A DNA stretch of 64,000 nt from Thiocapsa bogorovii (GTDB lineage Bacteria > Pseudomonadota > Gammaproteobacteria > Chromatiales > Chromatiaceae), in NCBI RefSeq assembly GCF_021228795.1, contig NZ_CP089309.1:2852001-2916000 (forward strand), written 5' to 3'. The translations under genes and the position numbers were made by a program. The notes beneath the pieces were generated by a model. It saw nothing but the letters and a program-made list of their open reading frames with translations. It was not told the origin of the DNA and searched no databases. Shown here piece after piece: positions 1 to 14,062 of this stretch (position 1 is the first letter of the stretch; each line of letters begins with the position of its first letter).

Positions 1-335
1 AGCGTCAAGTTCAGGACATCGTCACGGCGGCGAGCGGCCGTCTGATCAGTACCCAAATCTTGCCCGGACCGCCCGAGGAGAGTCCGCCGCGGGTGCGTGT
101 GCGCACGCAGATCCAAGGCTCGACCGAGACGCTCCTCGACGTCCTCTACGACATCGAGCAAGCGCGTCCTTTTCTGTTCGTCGATCAGGTCTCGGTGCGC
201 TCCTCCGCGCGCCCTCAGCAGCCCGCCTCCGCGCCGAGGGGCCGCATGATTCGCCGTCCGCCCGTCAACCCGGCCGGTGAATTGACGGTGAGGCTGGATA
301 TCTTCGGCTTTACCCTGGGAGGTGACACTCAATGA
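1..335 (+). CDS. Type II secretion system protein M, subtype b (GspMb/PilO-like), 3' part
   Basis: The reading frame is open from the left edge, so only the C-terminal part of the gene is present. The visible protein has a ferredoxin-like pattern: a short helix, then strands containing VRVRTQIQGS and LFVDQVSVR, with a helix ending in YDIEQARPFLF between them. This pattern is typical of the periplasmic domain of GspM subtype b and PilO proteins, which sit in the inner-membrane platform of a type II secretion or type IV pilus machine. Its TGA overlaps the ATG of the next gene (ATGA), and gspD follows two genes later, which supports the secretion assignment. The internal TTG at 60 is not needed as a start because the frame continues upstream. 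The assignment is by family resemblance and context only. Confidence 0.6.
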   Translation, partial: RQVQDIVTAASGRLISTQILPGPPEESPPRVRVRTQIQGSTETLLDVLYDIEQARPFLFVDQVSVRSSARPQQPASAPRGRMIRRPPVNPAGELTVRLDIFGFTLGGDTQ

Positions 336-907
336 AGTGGCTCCCCGGATTCGTGCTGCTCGCCTTGGCGTCGACGCTCTTCTTTCAGTGGAAGGATTGG
401 CCGCCCGGCCCGTCCGGCGCGGGCCTCGATTCGGCCTCTTCGCCGGGCCCGAATACCCTCGCCGGGAGCGAGCCGGACGCCGCGACGCAATTGCCTCCTC
501 CGGATCCGAAAGACGCCTATGCCAGCGTGACCGACCGCCCGTTGTTTCGTCCCCAGCGTCGACCGGAAGAGGAGGTCGATCCGGAGGAACAGGCAAGCGC
601 CGAATCGGATACCGCAACATCGCTCGAGGGCATGAACCTGAGCGCCGTGATCATCACCCCGACGCTTGTGTCGGCCTGGATACAGGATCCGAACGAGCCC
701 AGACTCAGACGCCTGCGCATCGGAGATGATCTGGAGGGCTGGTCCGTCCAGACCATCCTTCCGGATCGCGTCCTGCTGGAGCGACAAGGCGAGCAGGATG
801 CGCTAATATTGCGCGACTACGGAAAAACACCCAGTCCGGCTGCCCCGATGCCGGTCCCGCGGCGCCCGCCTCGGGTGCTTCAACCCGCGGATCCCCCGGA
901 CCAATGA
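332..907 (+). CDS. GspN/GspC-like type II secretion protein
   Basis: This is a 191-residue protein with one N-terminal membrane segment (about residues 4-19) and a Pro- and Glu-rich linker. The sequence SVTDRPLFRPQRRP near residue 67 is the signature seen at the start of GspC/GspN and PilP-type periplasmic homology-region domains. The following part, about residues 95-165, would form the small beta domain that contacts the secretin N-domain. The gene is locked between its neighbours by ATGA overlaps on both sides, so it is translationally coupled to the GspM-like gene and to gspD. It would be anchored in the inner membrane and link the assembly platform to the outer-membrane secretin. Whether it is best called GspN or a short GspC without a PDZ domain cannot be decided here. 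Confidence 0.6.
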   Translation: MKWLPGFVLLALASTLFFQWKDWPPGPSGAGLDSASSPGPNTLAGSEPDAATQLPPPDPKDAYASVTDRPLFRPQRRPEEEVDPEEQASAESDTATSLEGMNLSAVIITPTLVSAWIQDPNEPRLRRLRIGDDLEGWSVQTILPDRVLLERQGEQDALILRDYGKTPSPAAPMPVPRRPPRVLQPADPPDQ

Positions 908-3150
908 TCTCCAGGAATTCTGATTTCATCGGCCTGACGAGCCGAGCCGACTCGAACGAGGCCACGCTGGATCCAAAGCGCTGTCGCGGTGCCCGTCAAC
1001 CCCTGCGCAACCTACAGCGACTCGCGATCGTATTGATCCTCGCCATCGTCTCCTCGGCATGCGAGCGCGCCTATTGGGACCCGACCGTACGGGTCGACGA
1101 TATGGGCGAAGACGGGACTCGTGCGCTTCAGGGCGGAGCGCGCGGCGCCTCGTCAGCGCGCGGAACCGACGCAACCTCCATCGCCCTGGCAGGAGACGAC
1201 GAGCCCGGTCCGACCGTCGGGGCACTCCAGCGAGGGACGGGCACCTTTGTGCGCGAGATCTCACCGCCCAGTGTCGACACCACCCCCGGCGACGTCACCC
1301 TGAACTTCGACGGGACGGACATCCGCGAGGTCGTCAAGGTCATCCTCGGCGACCTGCTGCAGGTGAACTATGTCCTGCATCCCGCGGTTCAGGGCGTCAC
1401 GTCGCTACAGACCGGCCGTCCGTTGCGTCGCGACCATTTGATCCCGACCCTCGAAACCCTGTTGCGTATGAACAACGCCGCCATCGTCTACTCGGGCGGC
1501 ACCTACGAGGTGGTCCCGCTGGCGAATGCCGTTCAGGGTCGCGTCGTACCCCAGCTCGGCGAATCTGGCCGAGCCCTTCCGGAAGGCTACAGCGTCCAAG
1601 TCGTGCCGCTCCAATACATCGGCGCGGAGGAAATGAGCAACATCCTTCAGCCTTTGGCGCCTGAGGGGAGCGTAATCCGCGTCGACAACCTTCGCAATCT
1701 GGTCGTCATTGCCGGCACCAGTCCCGACATGGGTAATCTGCTCGACACCATTCGCGTCTTCGACGTCGATTGGATGGCGGGGCTCTCGGTCGGTTTCTTC
1801 TCCTTGGAATACGCCAAGGCCAACGAGGTGGTGACCCAGCTTCAGACCCTGTTGGGCGACGAAGGCAGCAATCCGCTCAAGGGTGTCTTCAGATTCGTCC
1901 CGGTCGAGAGCGCCAACGCGGTGCTCGTGGTGTCTCCGCAAGCCAGTTATCTCCAACAGGCCAGCAATTGGATCGAGCGGCTCGACATGGCCGAGGCGAC
2001 AGGCGATGCGGCCGAGCGCCTCTTCGTCTATCGGGTGCGCCACGGCGACGCCGAGAATCTGGCCGACACCCTCTCCCAACTCTTCGGCGGGGAGGCATCG
2101 CAGCGCTCGTCATCCGTGGGCGGCGTCGCACCTGGGTTGAGCGGATCCTCGATCGGATCGACGGGTGACGGGGAAGCGGACGGCGGCGGCGTTGGCGGTC
2201 AGTCGGCACCGCGCCGCAGCTCCTCCCGCGAGATCGAGCTCTCCTCGCCCGTGAGTATCGTCGCCGACGCGACCAACAACTCGCTGATGGTCAGGTCCAG
2301 CCCGAGGGACTACAAGAAGATCCTCGACGCGCTCAAACAGTTGGATATCCTGCCGCTGCAGGTCCTCGTCGAGGCCACTATCGTGGAGATCAGCCTCGAG
2401 GGCAATCTCAGGTACGGGGTCCAATGGAATCTCTTCGGACTCGCCACCAAGGATCAGCGCAGCCAATTCACCTTGGGCTCGGGCGACTCGCTTGCCAACA
2501 GCGTCGGTTTAACATTCCCGGGCTTCAACTGGGCCGTCATCAGTCGGCCCGATACCATTCGTGCGACCCTGAGCGCCTTGGCACAGGACAACCTCGTCAA
2601 TGTCCTGTCCTCGCCGTCCGTGATGGTCCTGGACAATCAGACCGCGAAGATCCAGGTCGGTAAAGAGGTCCCGATTGCAACCAGCCAACAGCAGGGTCTC
2701 ACCAATACGGATCGCGTCGTCAATACGATCGAGTATCGTCCTACGGGCGTCATGCTGTCGGTCAAGCCGAGGGTGACCCCGGGCGGTCTCGTGCAGATGG
2801 AGATCGAGCAGGAGGTGAGCACGGTCGACGAGGTCGGAAGCGGTGGCTCGGCGCTCGACTCGCCGACCTTCTCGACGCGCAACATCACCAGCTCGGTCGC
2901 GGTTCGCTCGAATCAAGCCGTTGTGCTCGGCGGCCTGATCCAAAACGAGCGAAGCGACGGCAATCAAGGCGTCCCCGGACTCTATAACCTCCCGTTCGCC
3001 GGACCGCTCTTCGGGCAACGTTCCAAGGTCTCCAGAAGGACCGAGCTCGTCGTCGTCCTAACGCCGAAGGTCGTCGCGAGCGACCAGGACGCCGAAACGG
3101 TCACTCGCGATTTCCGCAACAAGGTCCGTGGTCTTCAAATGAAATTCTGA
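904..3150 (+). CDS. gspD: Type II secretion system secretin GspD
   Basis: This 748-residue protein has the secretin layout. A hydrophobic N-terminal segment ends in a lipobox-like VSSAC near residue 53, suggesting a lipoprotein with an extended start. The N0 domain begins near the motif FDGTDIREVVKVIL, followed by N1-N3 repeats, a Ser/Gly-rich loop (about residues 395-440) and the C-terminal secretin domain. The latter starts around LVEATIVEISL and includes VGKEVPIATS and the ending GPLFGQRSKVSRRTELVVVL. Twelve to fifteen such subunits would form the outer-membrane channel. The ATG overlaps the TGA of the preceding gene. A start nearer residue 40 would give a more usual signal peptide. No gspE-L genes are visible to the right, so the rest of the operon lies to the left of the window. 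Confidence 0.9.
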   Translation: MISRNSDFIGLTSRADSNEATLDPKRCRGARQPLRNLQRLAIVLILAIVSSACERAYWDPTVRVDDMGEDGTRALQGGARGASSARGTDATSIALAGDDEPGPTVGALQRGTGTFVREISPPSVDTTPGDVTLNFDGTDIREVVKVILGDLLQVNYVLHPAVQGVTSLQTGRPLRRDHLIPTLETLLRMNNAAIVYSGGTYEVVPLANAVQGRVVPQLGESGRALPEGYSVQVVPLQYIGAEEMSNILQPLAPEGSVIRVDNLRNLVVIAGTSPDMGNLLDTIRVFDVDWMAGLSVGFFSLEYAKANEVVTQLQTLLGDEGSNPLKGVFRFVPVESANAVLVVSPQASYLQQASNWIERLDMAEATGDAAERLFVYRVRHGDAENLADTLSQLFGGEASQRSSSVGGVAPGLSGSSIGSTGDGEADGGGVGGQSAPRRSSSREIELSSPVSIVADATNNSLMVRSSPRDYKKILDALKQLDILPLQVLVEATIVEISLEGNLRYGVQWNLFGLATKDQRSQFTLGSGDSLANSVGLTFPGFNWAVISRPDTIRATLSALAQDNLVNVLSSPSVMVLDNQTAKIQVGKEVPIATSQQQGLTNTDRVVNTIEYRPTGVMLSVKPRVTPGGLVQMEIEQEVSTVDEVGSGGSALDSPTFSTRNITSSVAVRSNQAVVLGGLIQNERSDGNQGVPGLYNLPFAGPLFGQRSKVSRRTELVVVLTPKVVASDQDAETVTRDFRNKVRGLQMKF

Positions 3151-3182
3151 GCGGCTCGGGCCTCTGTCAACCCGCGCCGGTA

Positions 3183-4238
3183 TCACCCGAAGTTGATCCT
3201 GGCCTCGAGGTTCGGGGCCGAGTCCGCGTTGGCAAGCGCCTCTTCCAACGAAATCGCTCCCTTGTGGTAAAGCTTCAAGAGCGCCTCGTCGAAGGTGACC
3301 GTTCCCTCCTCGCCGTGCCCCTGCATGGCTTCCTCGATCGCTTCGATGTGCCCGTCGCGAATGAGATCCGCGATGTGGGGCGTATTGACCAAGATCTCGA
3401 TGGCCGCACGGCGCGCCCCGGTTGTGGTTCGGACCAAGCGTTGGGACACGATCGCGCGCATGTAGGAGGAGAGATCGGCAAAGAGCGTCTTGTGCATCTC
3501 CTGCGGGAACATATTGACGATCCGCTCCATCGCTTGATACGCGTTGTTGGCATGCAGGGTGGAGATCGCCAAATGACCCGTTCCGGCCAGCTCGATCGCT
3601 GCTTCCATCGTGTTGCGGGTCCGGATCTCGCCGATCAAGATGACATCCGGCGCCTCGCGCAGGGCACTCTTCAACGCCCGGGAGTAATCTTTGGTATCCA
3701 GACCGAGCTCGCGTTGGCTGACGATGCATTGCTGGTGAGGATGCACGAATTCGATCGGATCTTCGATGGTGATGATGTGACCCGGCGCCGTTCGATTGCG
3801 GTGGCCGATCATCGCGGCGAGTGTCGTCGACTTGCCGGAGCCTGTCGCGCCGACCATGAGGATGATCCCTCGCTTGTGCATGACCAGGCGGCTGAGCACG
3901 GCGGGTAGGTCCAACTCCTCTAGGGTCGGGATGCTGCTGCGGATGTAACGCAGGACCATCGCCCGGTGTCCGCGCTGATGATAGGCGTTGACCCTGAAGC
4001 GACCCCGATCCTCGAAGGCGATGGCGAAGTCGAGCTCGAGCGACTCCGTGAGCTCACGCTCTTGATCCGCATCGATGAGTGACGCAATCGCCTCCCGACA
4101 GAAGGCCGGCGTCAAAGGGTTCTCGCCGATCGACCGGATCACCCCTTCGATCTTGATCTTGGCCGGTGCTCCGGGAACGAAAAAGAGATCCGACGCCTTG
4201 TGTCGAATCATCATCTCGAGATAAGGGTTGATGTCCAT
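3183..4238 (-). CDS. PilT/PilU-family twitching motility ATPase
   Basis: This is a 351-residue hexameric secretion-type ATPase. It has the N-terminal PAS-like domain (SDLFFVPGAPAKIKIEG), Walker A GATGSGKST at residues 130-138, the Asp box (IITIEDPIEFVHPH), Walker B (DVILIGEIR) and a His box (STLHANNAYQAMERI). It would power pilus retraction at the cytoplasmic face of the type IV pilus. It differs clearly from the disrupted pilU next door, for example in its N-terminus and in the acidic EAMQGHGEEGTVTFDEAL tail, so it is a paralogue rather than a duplicate. It may represent a second PilU or a divergent PilT. A canonical pilT is not seen in the window. It converges with gspD, with a gap of only 32 bp between them. 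Confidence 0.85.
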   Translation of the reverse strand: MDINPYLEMMIRHKASDLFFVPGAPAKIKIEGVIRSIGENPLTPAFCREAIASLIDADQERELTESLELDFAIAFEDRGRFRVNAYHQRGHRAMVLRYIRSSIPTLEELDLPAVLSRLVMHKRGIILMVGATGSGKSTTLAAMIGHRNRTAPGHIITIEDPIEFVHPHQQCIVSQRELGLDTKDYSRALKSALREAPDVILIGEIRTRNTMEAAIELAGTGHLAISTLHANNAYQAMERIVNMFPQEMHKTLFADLSSYMRAIVSQRLVRTTTGARRAAIEILVNTPHIADLIRDGHIEAIEEAMQGHGEEGTVTFDEALLKLYHKGAISLEEALANADSAPNLEARINFG

Positions 4239-4379
4239 CGGTTTACCCTTCCTTCAGGCGGCGTTGTCCCGCCGATCCCGCGAACGACACCGCTCGCATC
4301 GACGGTCGCGTCGGACTGAACGCGCCGCTACACTGCGGACTTGCCCACGAGTCCCGCCCGAAGCGGGGGCCATTCGTCT
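4239..4379. other. Short gap between the two pilT/pilU-family genes
   Basis: This 141-bp gap lies upstream of the PilT/PilU-type ATPase and downstream of the disrupted pilU on the - strand. I see no gene and no clear terminator hairpin with a T-run. It must carry the ribosome-binding site of the ATPase gene. Confidence 0.4.
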
Positions 4380-4697
4380 CTACGACTTGCGTCCGCTGTC
4401 CGGATTGGGCAGTCCATCGATCATGGTGGAATTGGCCAGGGTCTCGCTGAACAGGGTCGAGTCGAACGAATCGCTATCGCCGTCCCCGAGGATGCTCAGA
4501 CCGTCGGTCTCGGCGAAAGGATCCCTGCCCTGGGCTTCATGACCCTCCAACTTGATCACCAAACGCAGCTCGTTCATCGAATCGGCGCTGCGCAGTGCAT
4601 CCTCGTAACTGATCTTACCCGCTTCGTAAAGATCGAAGAGCGACATGTCGAAGGTCTGCATGCCCTGCTCGCGCGAGCGCTTCATGATCGCCTTGAT
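4380..4697 (-). pseudogene. pilU: pilU, 3' fragment separated by an insertion sequence
   Basis: This fragment encodes the C-terminal PilU segment beginning IKAIMKRSREQGMQTFD and containing YEAGKISYEDALRSADS, a close match to the end of Pseudomonas-type PilU. It is separated from the rest of the gene (6386-7311) by the insertion sequence at 4698-6385. Removing the element plus one copy of the 5-bp duplication TTGAT joins codons ...GGA TCC ATC AAG GCG... in frame and restores a 412-residue protein. The gene was therefore intact before insertion. A chance frame starting inside the element at 4775 reads into this fragment, but it would lack the whole ATPase core. Confidence 0.9.
4693..4697. repeat. 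Target-site duplication TTGAT, left copy
   Basis: TTGAT directly precedes the left inverted repeat of the insertion sequence. The identical pentamer at 6386-6390 follows the right inverted repeat. A perfect duplication points to a simple transposition event that has not since been rearranged. Confidence 0.9.
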
Positions 4698-4714
4698 CCT
4701 AAAAAGAGCAGTTA
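4698..4714 (+). repeat. Left terminal inverted repeat of the insertion sequence
   Basis: The 17 bases CCTAAAAAGAGCAGTTA are the exact reverse complement of 6369-6385. The next base outward no longer pairs, which fixes the element boundary next to TTGAT. Confidence 0.95.
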
Positions 4715-4767
4715 AACCTTGCCTCGAGTGATCCAAGCCGCTGAAATATCGGCGCAAGGAGGTCCCC

Positions 4768-6309
4768 ATGAGCAACCCGATCCCTCACCCGCAGGGTGAA
4801 CCCGAAACCACCGCATTGGTACCGCATGCCGGCCCGGTTGCGGTGGACACGTTTGGCGGGCGCGTCCACGTCGAGTGGGATGCGCAGGCGGCGGTCACCC
4901 CGCTGGGGCAGCTGCCGTTCTTCACCGAGTTTTTGCGCCTGGGCGGGCGCTTCGATGCCTGGGTCGAGAGCTGCCCGCTGAAGCTGACCAGCCCGAACGC
5001 CCCGAGCACGCGCGACGTTCTGGGTACCGCCATCCTGGCGGTGCTGTCCGGGCATCAGCGCTATGCCCACATCAGTGCCCTGCGCGGCGACACCATCAAC
5101 GCCGCCCTGCTGGGCATGGAGGCGGTGGTGAGCGAGGACTCGGTGCGCCGCAACCTCGGCAAGCTCGATGAAGCCGACGGGGTGGCCTGGTTGCAGAACC
5201 ACCTGGACGCCTGCGTGGCGCCGGTGCTGGGCGTGCCCTGGATTCTCGATGCCGACGTGACGGTCAAGCCGCTCTACGGGCATCAAGAGGGTGCGGTCAA
5301 AGGCTACAATCCGCACAAGCCGGGTCGGCCCTCGCACACCTACCATACCTATTTCGTCGCCGGTCTGCGTCTGATCCTGGACGTGGAGGTGCTGGACGGC
5401 AACCAAACCGCGTCCAAGTACAGCGCGCCGGGCCTGTGGGAGTTGCTCGCGCGCCTGCCGCGGGCGCACTGGCCGCTGTGCATTCGCGGCGACCGCGATT
5501 GGGGCACCCAAGCCAACATGGCACGGGCCGAGCAGGAGGGGATCCCGTATCTGTTCAAGCTGCGCATGACCTCCAAGGTCAAGCAGACCGTCGAGCGCCT
5601 GATGCGCGATGCCGAGTGGTGCGATGCCGGTCAAGGCTGGCAGGGGGCCGAGACGACCCTGCGTCTGTCGGGCTGGAGCCGTGCCCGGCGCGCCGTCGTG
5701 CTGCGCCGGCGCATCAAGGCCGACCTGGCCGTCGTCGAGCAGGGTGATCCCGAGCAGCTGCGCCTGAGCTTCGCCGAGCTCACCGACGAGACGATCGTCT
5801 ACGAGTACGCCGTGCTGGTGACCTCGCTGCCCCATGAGATCCTGAGCGTGGCGCAACTCTATCGCGATCGCGCCGACGCGGAGAATCCCTTCGACGAGCT
5901 CAAGAACCATTGGGGCTGGGGCGGCTTCACCACCCGCGACATCAAGCGCTGCCGCTTCATGGCGCGCATCACCGCCTTGACCTACAACTGGTGGAGCCTG
6001 TTCGTGCGCCTGGCCGACCCGACTCGGCACACCGAGGCGATCACCAGCCGCCCGCTGCTGCTCAGCGCACCGGCACGACTGACCCGTCACGGCGGGCAGA
6101 CGCGCCTGACCATCAGCCATCCCCATGCCGAAGCCGGGTGGGTGGAGGCGACCTGCCGCGAGATCACGGCCTTCTTCAACACGCTGCGCCGAACTGCGGA
6201 GCAGTTGAGTCCCCTGCAACGCTGGTACCGGCTCCTCTCGCGGGCGCTGGTGAAGTATCTCAACGGCCGCCAATTGCAGCCGCCGGCGGTGTTACCGGCG
6301 CCGGCGTAG
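4768..6309 (+). CDS. DDE transposase (IS4/IS1380-like)
   Basis: This 513-residue transposase is preceded by a strong ribosome-binding site, AAGGAGG, five bases before the ATG. The likely catalytic triad is the Asp in WILDADVTVKPLYGHQEGA, the Asp in CIRGDRDWGTQ, and the Glu in YRDRADAENPFDELKNHWG. The last matches the Y-R-E-K arrangement of IS4-type enzymes, with Asn-Pro after the Glu. The YNPHKPGRPSHTYHTYF segment after the first Asp is common in transposases annotated as IS4 or IS1380 in purple sulfur bacteria, from memory. The frame is uninterrupted. It is transcribed opposite to the pilU gene it disrupts. Confidence 0.92.
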   Translation: MSNPIPHPQGEPETTALVPHAGPVAVDTFGGRVHVEWDAQAAVTPLGQLPFFTEFLRLGGRFDAWVESCPLKLTSPNAPSTRDVLGTAILAVLSGHQRYAHISALRGDTINAALLGMEAVVSEDSVRRNLGKLDEADGVAWLQNHLDACVAPVLGVPWILDADVTVKPLYGHQEGAVKGYNPHKPGRPSHTYHTYFVAGLRLILDVEVLDGNQTASKYSAPGLWELLARLPRAHWPLCIRGDRDWGTQANMARAEQEGIPYLFKLRMTSKVKQTVERLMRDAEWCDAGQGWQGAETTLRLSGWSRARRAVVLRRRIKADLAVVEQGDPEQLRLSFAELTDETIVYEYAVLVTSLPHEILSVAQLYRDRADAENPFDELKNHWGWGGFTTRDIKRCRFMARITALTYNWWSLFVRLADPTRHTEAITSRPLLLSAPARLTRHGGQTRLTISHPHAEAGWVEATCREITAFFNTLRRTAEQLSPLQRWYRLLSRALVKYLNGRQLQPPAVLPAPA

Positions 6310-6368
6310 CCGCCGAACCGCCGGTATGTGTACTCGCCCGCGGGCCGAAAACGCTCCGCGACGGGCGC

Positions 6369-6385
6369 TAACTGCTCTTTTTAGG
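6369..6385 (-). repeat. Right terminal inverted repeat of the insertion sequence
   Basis: These 17 bases are the perfect inverted copy of 4698-4714. The right-hand target duplication TTGAT (6386-6390) follows immediately. Confidence 0.95.
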
Positions 6386-7311
6386 TTGATGGATCCGACA
6401 TCGCCCTTGAAGATGAGATCCTGAATCAAAGGCGTGTTGATCAAGACCTCGACTGCGGCGATGCGTCCGCCGTCTGTGCAGGGCAATAGACGTTGCGAGA
6501 CGATCGCCTTGAGATTCAGGGACAGATCCATCAACAACTGGGCACGCCGCTCCTCGGGAAAGAGATTGATGATGCGGTCGAGTGCCTGGTTGGCGTTGTT
6601 GGCATGGAGCGTCGACAGGCAGAGATGTCCGGTCTCGGAGAAGTTGATCGCGTGCTCCATCGTCTCTCGGCTCCGGATCTCGCCGATCAGGATGACATCC
6701 GGCGCCTGGCGCAGCGTATTCATCAGCGCGATTTCCCAACTCTCGGTATCGACACCGACCTCGCGCTGGGTAATAAGGCAATGGCGGTGCGGATGAACGT
6801 ATTCGACCGGGTCTTCGATCGTGATGATGTGACCGTAGCTGTGTTCGTTGCGATGCCCCAACATGGCCGCGAGGGACGTCGACTTCCCGGAGCCCGTGCC
6901 GCCGACGACCAACACGAGGCCGCGCTCGACCATCACAAAGTCTTTCAAAACAGGGGGCAGCGCGAGCCCGTCGAGCTCCGGGATGGTGGCGTTGATGGTG
7001 CGCAGGACCGCGCCGCAATGACCTTGCTGGATGAAGGCGTTGACCCGAAACCGACCGATCGACTGTGGACTGATCGCGAAATTACACTCCTTCGTCGCGT
7101 CGAAGTCGCGGATCTGCCGGTCGTTCATGATGGAGCGCACCAGGACATTGGTCTGGGCAGAGCTCAGGGCTTGTTCGCTGATCGGCGTCATGCGCCCATC
7201 GATCTTGCACGCCGGCGGAAAACCCGCGGAAATGAAAAGGTCCGAACCCCTCTTGGCCACCATCTTGCGAAGGCAGTCGAGCATGAAATGGGCGGCTTGC
7301 TGACGATCCAT
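6386..7311 (-). pseudogene. pilU: pilU, 5' part (ATPase core), disrupted
   Basis: This part encodes about 308 residues of PilU, a pilus-retraction accessory ATPase. Visible motifs are the N-terminal RGSDLFISAGFPPACKIDGR, the acidic ECNFAI box typical of PilU, Walker A GGTGSGKST, IITIEDPVEYVHPH, Walker B DVILIGEIRSRETM and the His box STLHANNANQALDRI. The normal sequence stops at GDVGSI, where the insertion sequence begins. The frame then runs about 30 unrelated residues into the element before a stop. Because the ATPase core is intact, a truncated protein could still fold, but it lacks the C-terminal region at 4380-4697. The orthologous Pseudomonas protein is about 380 residues, close to the 412 predicted for the repaired gene. 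Confidence 0.92.
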
Positions 7312-7520
7312 CTCTAGTCCGGGCCTCTCGACGCGATGCGACCTTCCTGACGCGACGAAGAGCGGCTCCGACGGAAGCCCTCGGCGCTGCTGCCGGAGGT
7401 CGACGTTAAACGGTCTTCAAAACGCTCGATGGGGTCAAGACAGCCTCTTGGGGATTTGGCGGGGCCCCGGGGAGCCCACGTGGTCGATCCCGGGCCGCGC
7501 ACGATGCGGCCCATCCCGAT

Positions 7521-8979
7521 TCAACGCGCCAAATCGGAGCGGCCCATCAACCACTCGTCCACCGCCCTCGCGCATTGACGACCCTCGCGGATCGCCCACA
7601 CCACGAGAGACTGACCGCGCCGCATGTCTCCGGCGCAAAAGACGCCGTCGACCGACGTGTGATAAGCAGCGGACCCGTCGGTGGCGCCCTTGATGTTGCC
7701 GCGCGGGTCGAGCTCGAGACCCGCGCTCTCACGCAGCTCGGCGATCATTCCTTCATGCACGGGATGCACGAAGCCCATGGCCAAGAGCACCAAATCGGCC
7801 TTGAGCTCGCCGACGCTGTCCGGCACGGGCTGCATCTGCCAGCGGCCTCCGTCGGTACGCTCCCAGCGTACTAGCTCGAAACGCAACGCCTTGACCCGAC
7901 CGTTTTCGTCGCCGACGAACGCCTTGGACGCGACGTTCCAAAGTCGCTCGCAACCCTCCTCCTGGGAGCTTGAGGTGCGCAACCGATTCGGCCATTCCGG
8001 CCAGGTTAAGCCCTTGTCCTCCTTCTCCGGCGGTTTGTCCAGGATCTCGATCTGAGTGACCGATTTGGCGCCGTGACGATTGGAGGTTCCAATACAGTCC
8101 GAGCCGGTATCGCCACCACCGATCACGACAACATGCTTGCCGTGAGCGCTGATGAAGTCGTCATCGGGGACATACGAGCCCTGCACACGCTTGCTGTTGC
8201 GCGTCAGGAAGTCCATCGCGAAATGGATCCCGGACAACTCGCGACCGGGCACCTCAAGGTCACGGGGCTTCTCCGATCCACCGGCGAGGACCACCGCGTC
8301 GTACTCCTCGCGCAAACGGGCAACCGGGATGTCCAGTCCGATGTGGGCATTGGTATGAAATTCGACGCCCTCGGTCCGCATCTGGGCCATCCGTCGGTCG
8401 ATCAGCGATTTGCTTAGCTTGAAATCGGGGATGCCGTAGCGCAGCAGCCCGCCGATGCGATCGGACTTCTCGAACAAATGTACCTGGTGACCGGCTCGCG
8501 CGAGCTGCTGGGCGGTCGCCAGCCCGGCCGGCCCGGAACCGACCACGGCGACACGTTTTCCGGTACGTCGCTCCGGGACCAGCGGCTTGATCCAGCCCTC
8601 CGTCCATGCCTTGTCTACGATGGCGCATTCGATGGTCTTGATGGCGACCGGATTATCATCCAAATTCAGAGTGCAGGCGGCCTCGCAGGGCGCAGGACAG
8701 ATGCGTCCGGTGAACTCCGGAAAGTTGTTGGTCGAGTGCAGAACCTCGATCGCGGCCTCCCAGTCATCCCGATAGACCAAGTCGTTCCAGTCCGGGATGA
8801 TGTTGTTGACCGGGCACCCCTGATGACAATAGGGGATTCCGCAGTCCATGCAGCGGGCACCTTGCTCGCTGACCTCGCGATCCGCCAACGGGATCACGAA
8901 CTCGTTGTAATGCACGACGCGATCGGCAGCCGGCTGATAGTGTCGGTCGCGTCGCTCGAACTCAAGGAAACCGGTCGGC

Positions 8980-8987
<8 letters not shown>
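7521..8987 (-). CDS. gltD: Glutamate synthase (NADPH), small subunit
   Basis: This 488-residue GltD feeds electrons from NADPH to the large subunit for conversion of 2-oxoglutarate and glutamine to two glutamates. The N-terminal region carries the iron-sulfur cysteines C46, C49, C54, C58 ([14 protein letters not shown]) and C97, C101, C105 (CPAPCEAAC). A GxGxxG FAD site ([12 protein letters not shown]) lies near residue 147, and a second dinucleotide site ([13 protein letters not shown]) near residue 285. The ATG overlaps the end of gltB by 8 bp, so the two subunits are translated together. Length is typical of the family. Confidence 0.97.
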
Positions 8988-13638
<4,651 letters not shown>

Positions 13639-14062
13639 TGACCTCGCTGATACGGGAGCATGTTGCCGGGGATTGTGCAGTCGCGACGCGCGCGCTTACA
13701 CCTTCAAACCTGTGTGTGATTGTCGCAACCGAGGCCCGACATCACAATGGTGTCGTGATTCGCGCGGGGAGGTGGTTGTCGACCGTCCGAGTCAGGACGA
13801 AGATCGTCGCCGAGTCACCGCAAAACCCTGAAGCATACCGACTCAGCAGATGCTGTGCCACATTTCTCGACATCCACGAGGCCATCGAAGGGATGCGGGC
13901 GACCTTGCGGTCCTGGACTTCCGCGTGCCGAAACCGCCGTGCCGACGGGGGTTAGAGAGTGCGCGTCGGGTTCGGCGAATCCTGTCGAGGCCGTCGCGGC
14001 TCGACGCGAAGACGCCCTATCGCCGTGCGCGAGACGGACGGCCTGCCCTAAAGCAGTGCAAG
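13639..14062. other. Non-coding gap upstream of gltB
   Basis: This 424-bp stretch lies between gltB and the repeat at the end of aroB. In many gammaproteobacteria a damX/SPOR-domain gene sits between aroB and gltB. I see no such protein here in any frame, and the short open frames show no recognisable motif. The gltB promoter should be here. A weak dyad (ATCAC...GTGAT, about 13741-13759) is visible but not assignable. Confidence 0.4.

Larger units (their letters stand above)
4698..6385 (+). mobile_element. Complete insertion sequence (1688 bp) inside pilU
   Basis: The element is bounded by perfect 17-bp terminal inverted repeats, CCTAAAAAGAGCAGTTA at 4698-4714 and its reverse complement at 6369-6385, and is flanked by the direct duplication TTGAT. 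It carries one long transposase gene that fills almost the whole length. Perfect ends, a perfect duplication and an undamaged transposase all suggest a recent and possibly still mobile insertion. The transposase is of the DDE type related to IS4/IS1380 elements. The exact family was not determined and would need a comparison against an IS reference collection. Confidence 0.95.

Noticed and set aside
4699-6273. 524-codon frame antisense to the transposase
   Set aside because: It is an antisense shadow in a GC-rich gene, starting and ending within the insertion sequence.
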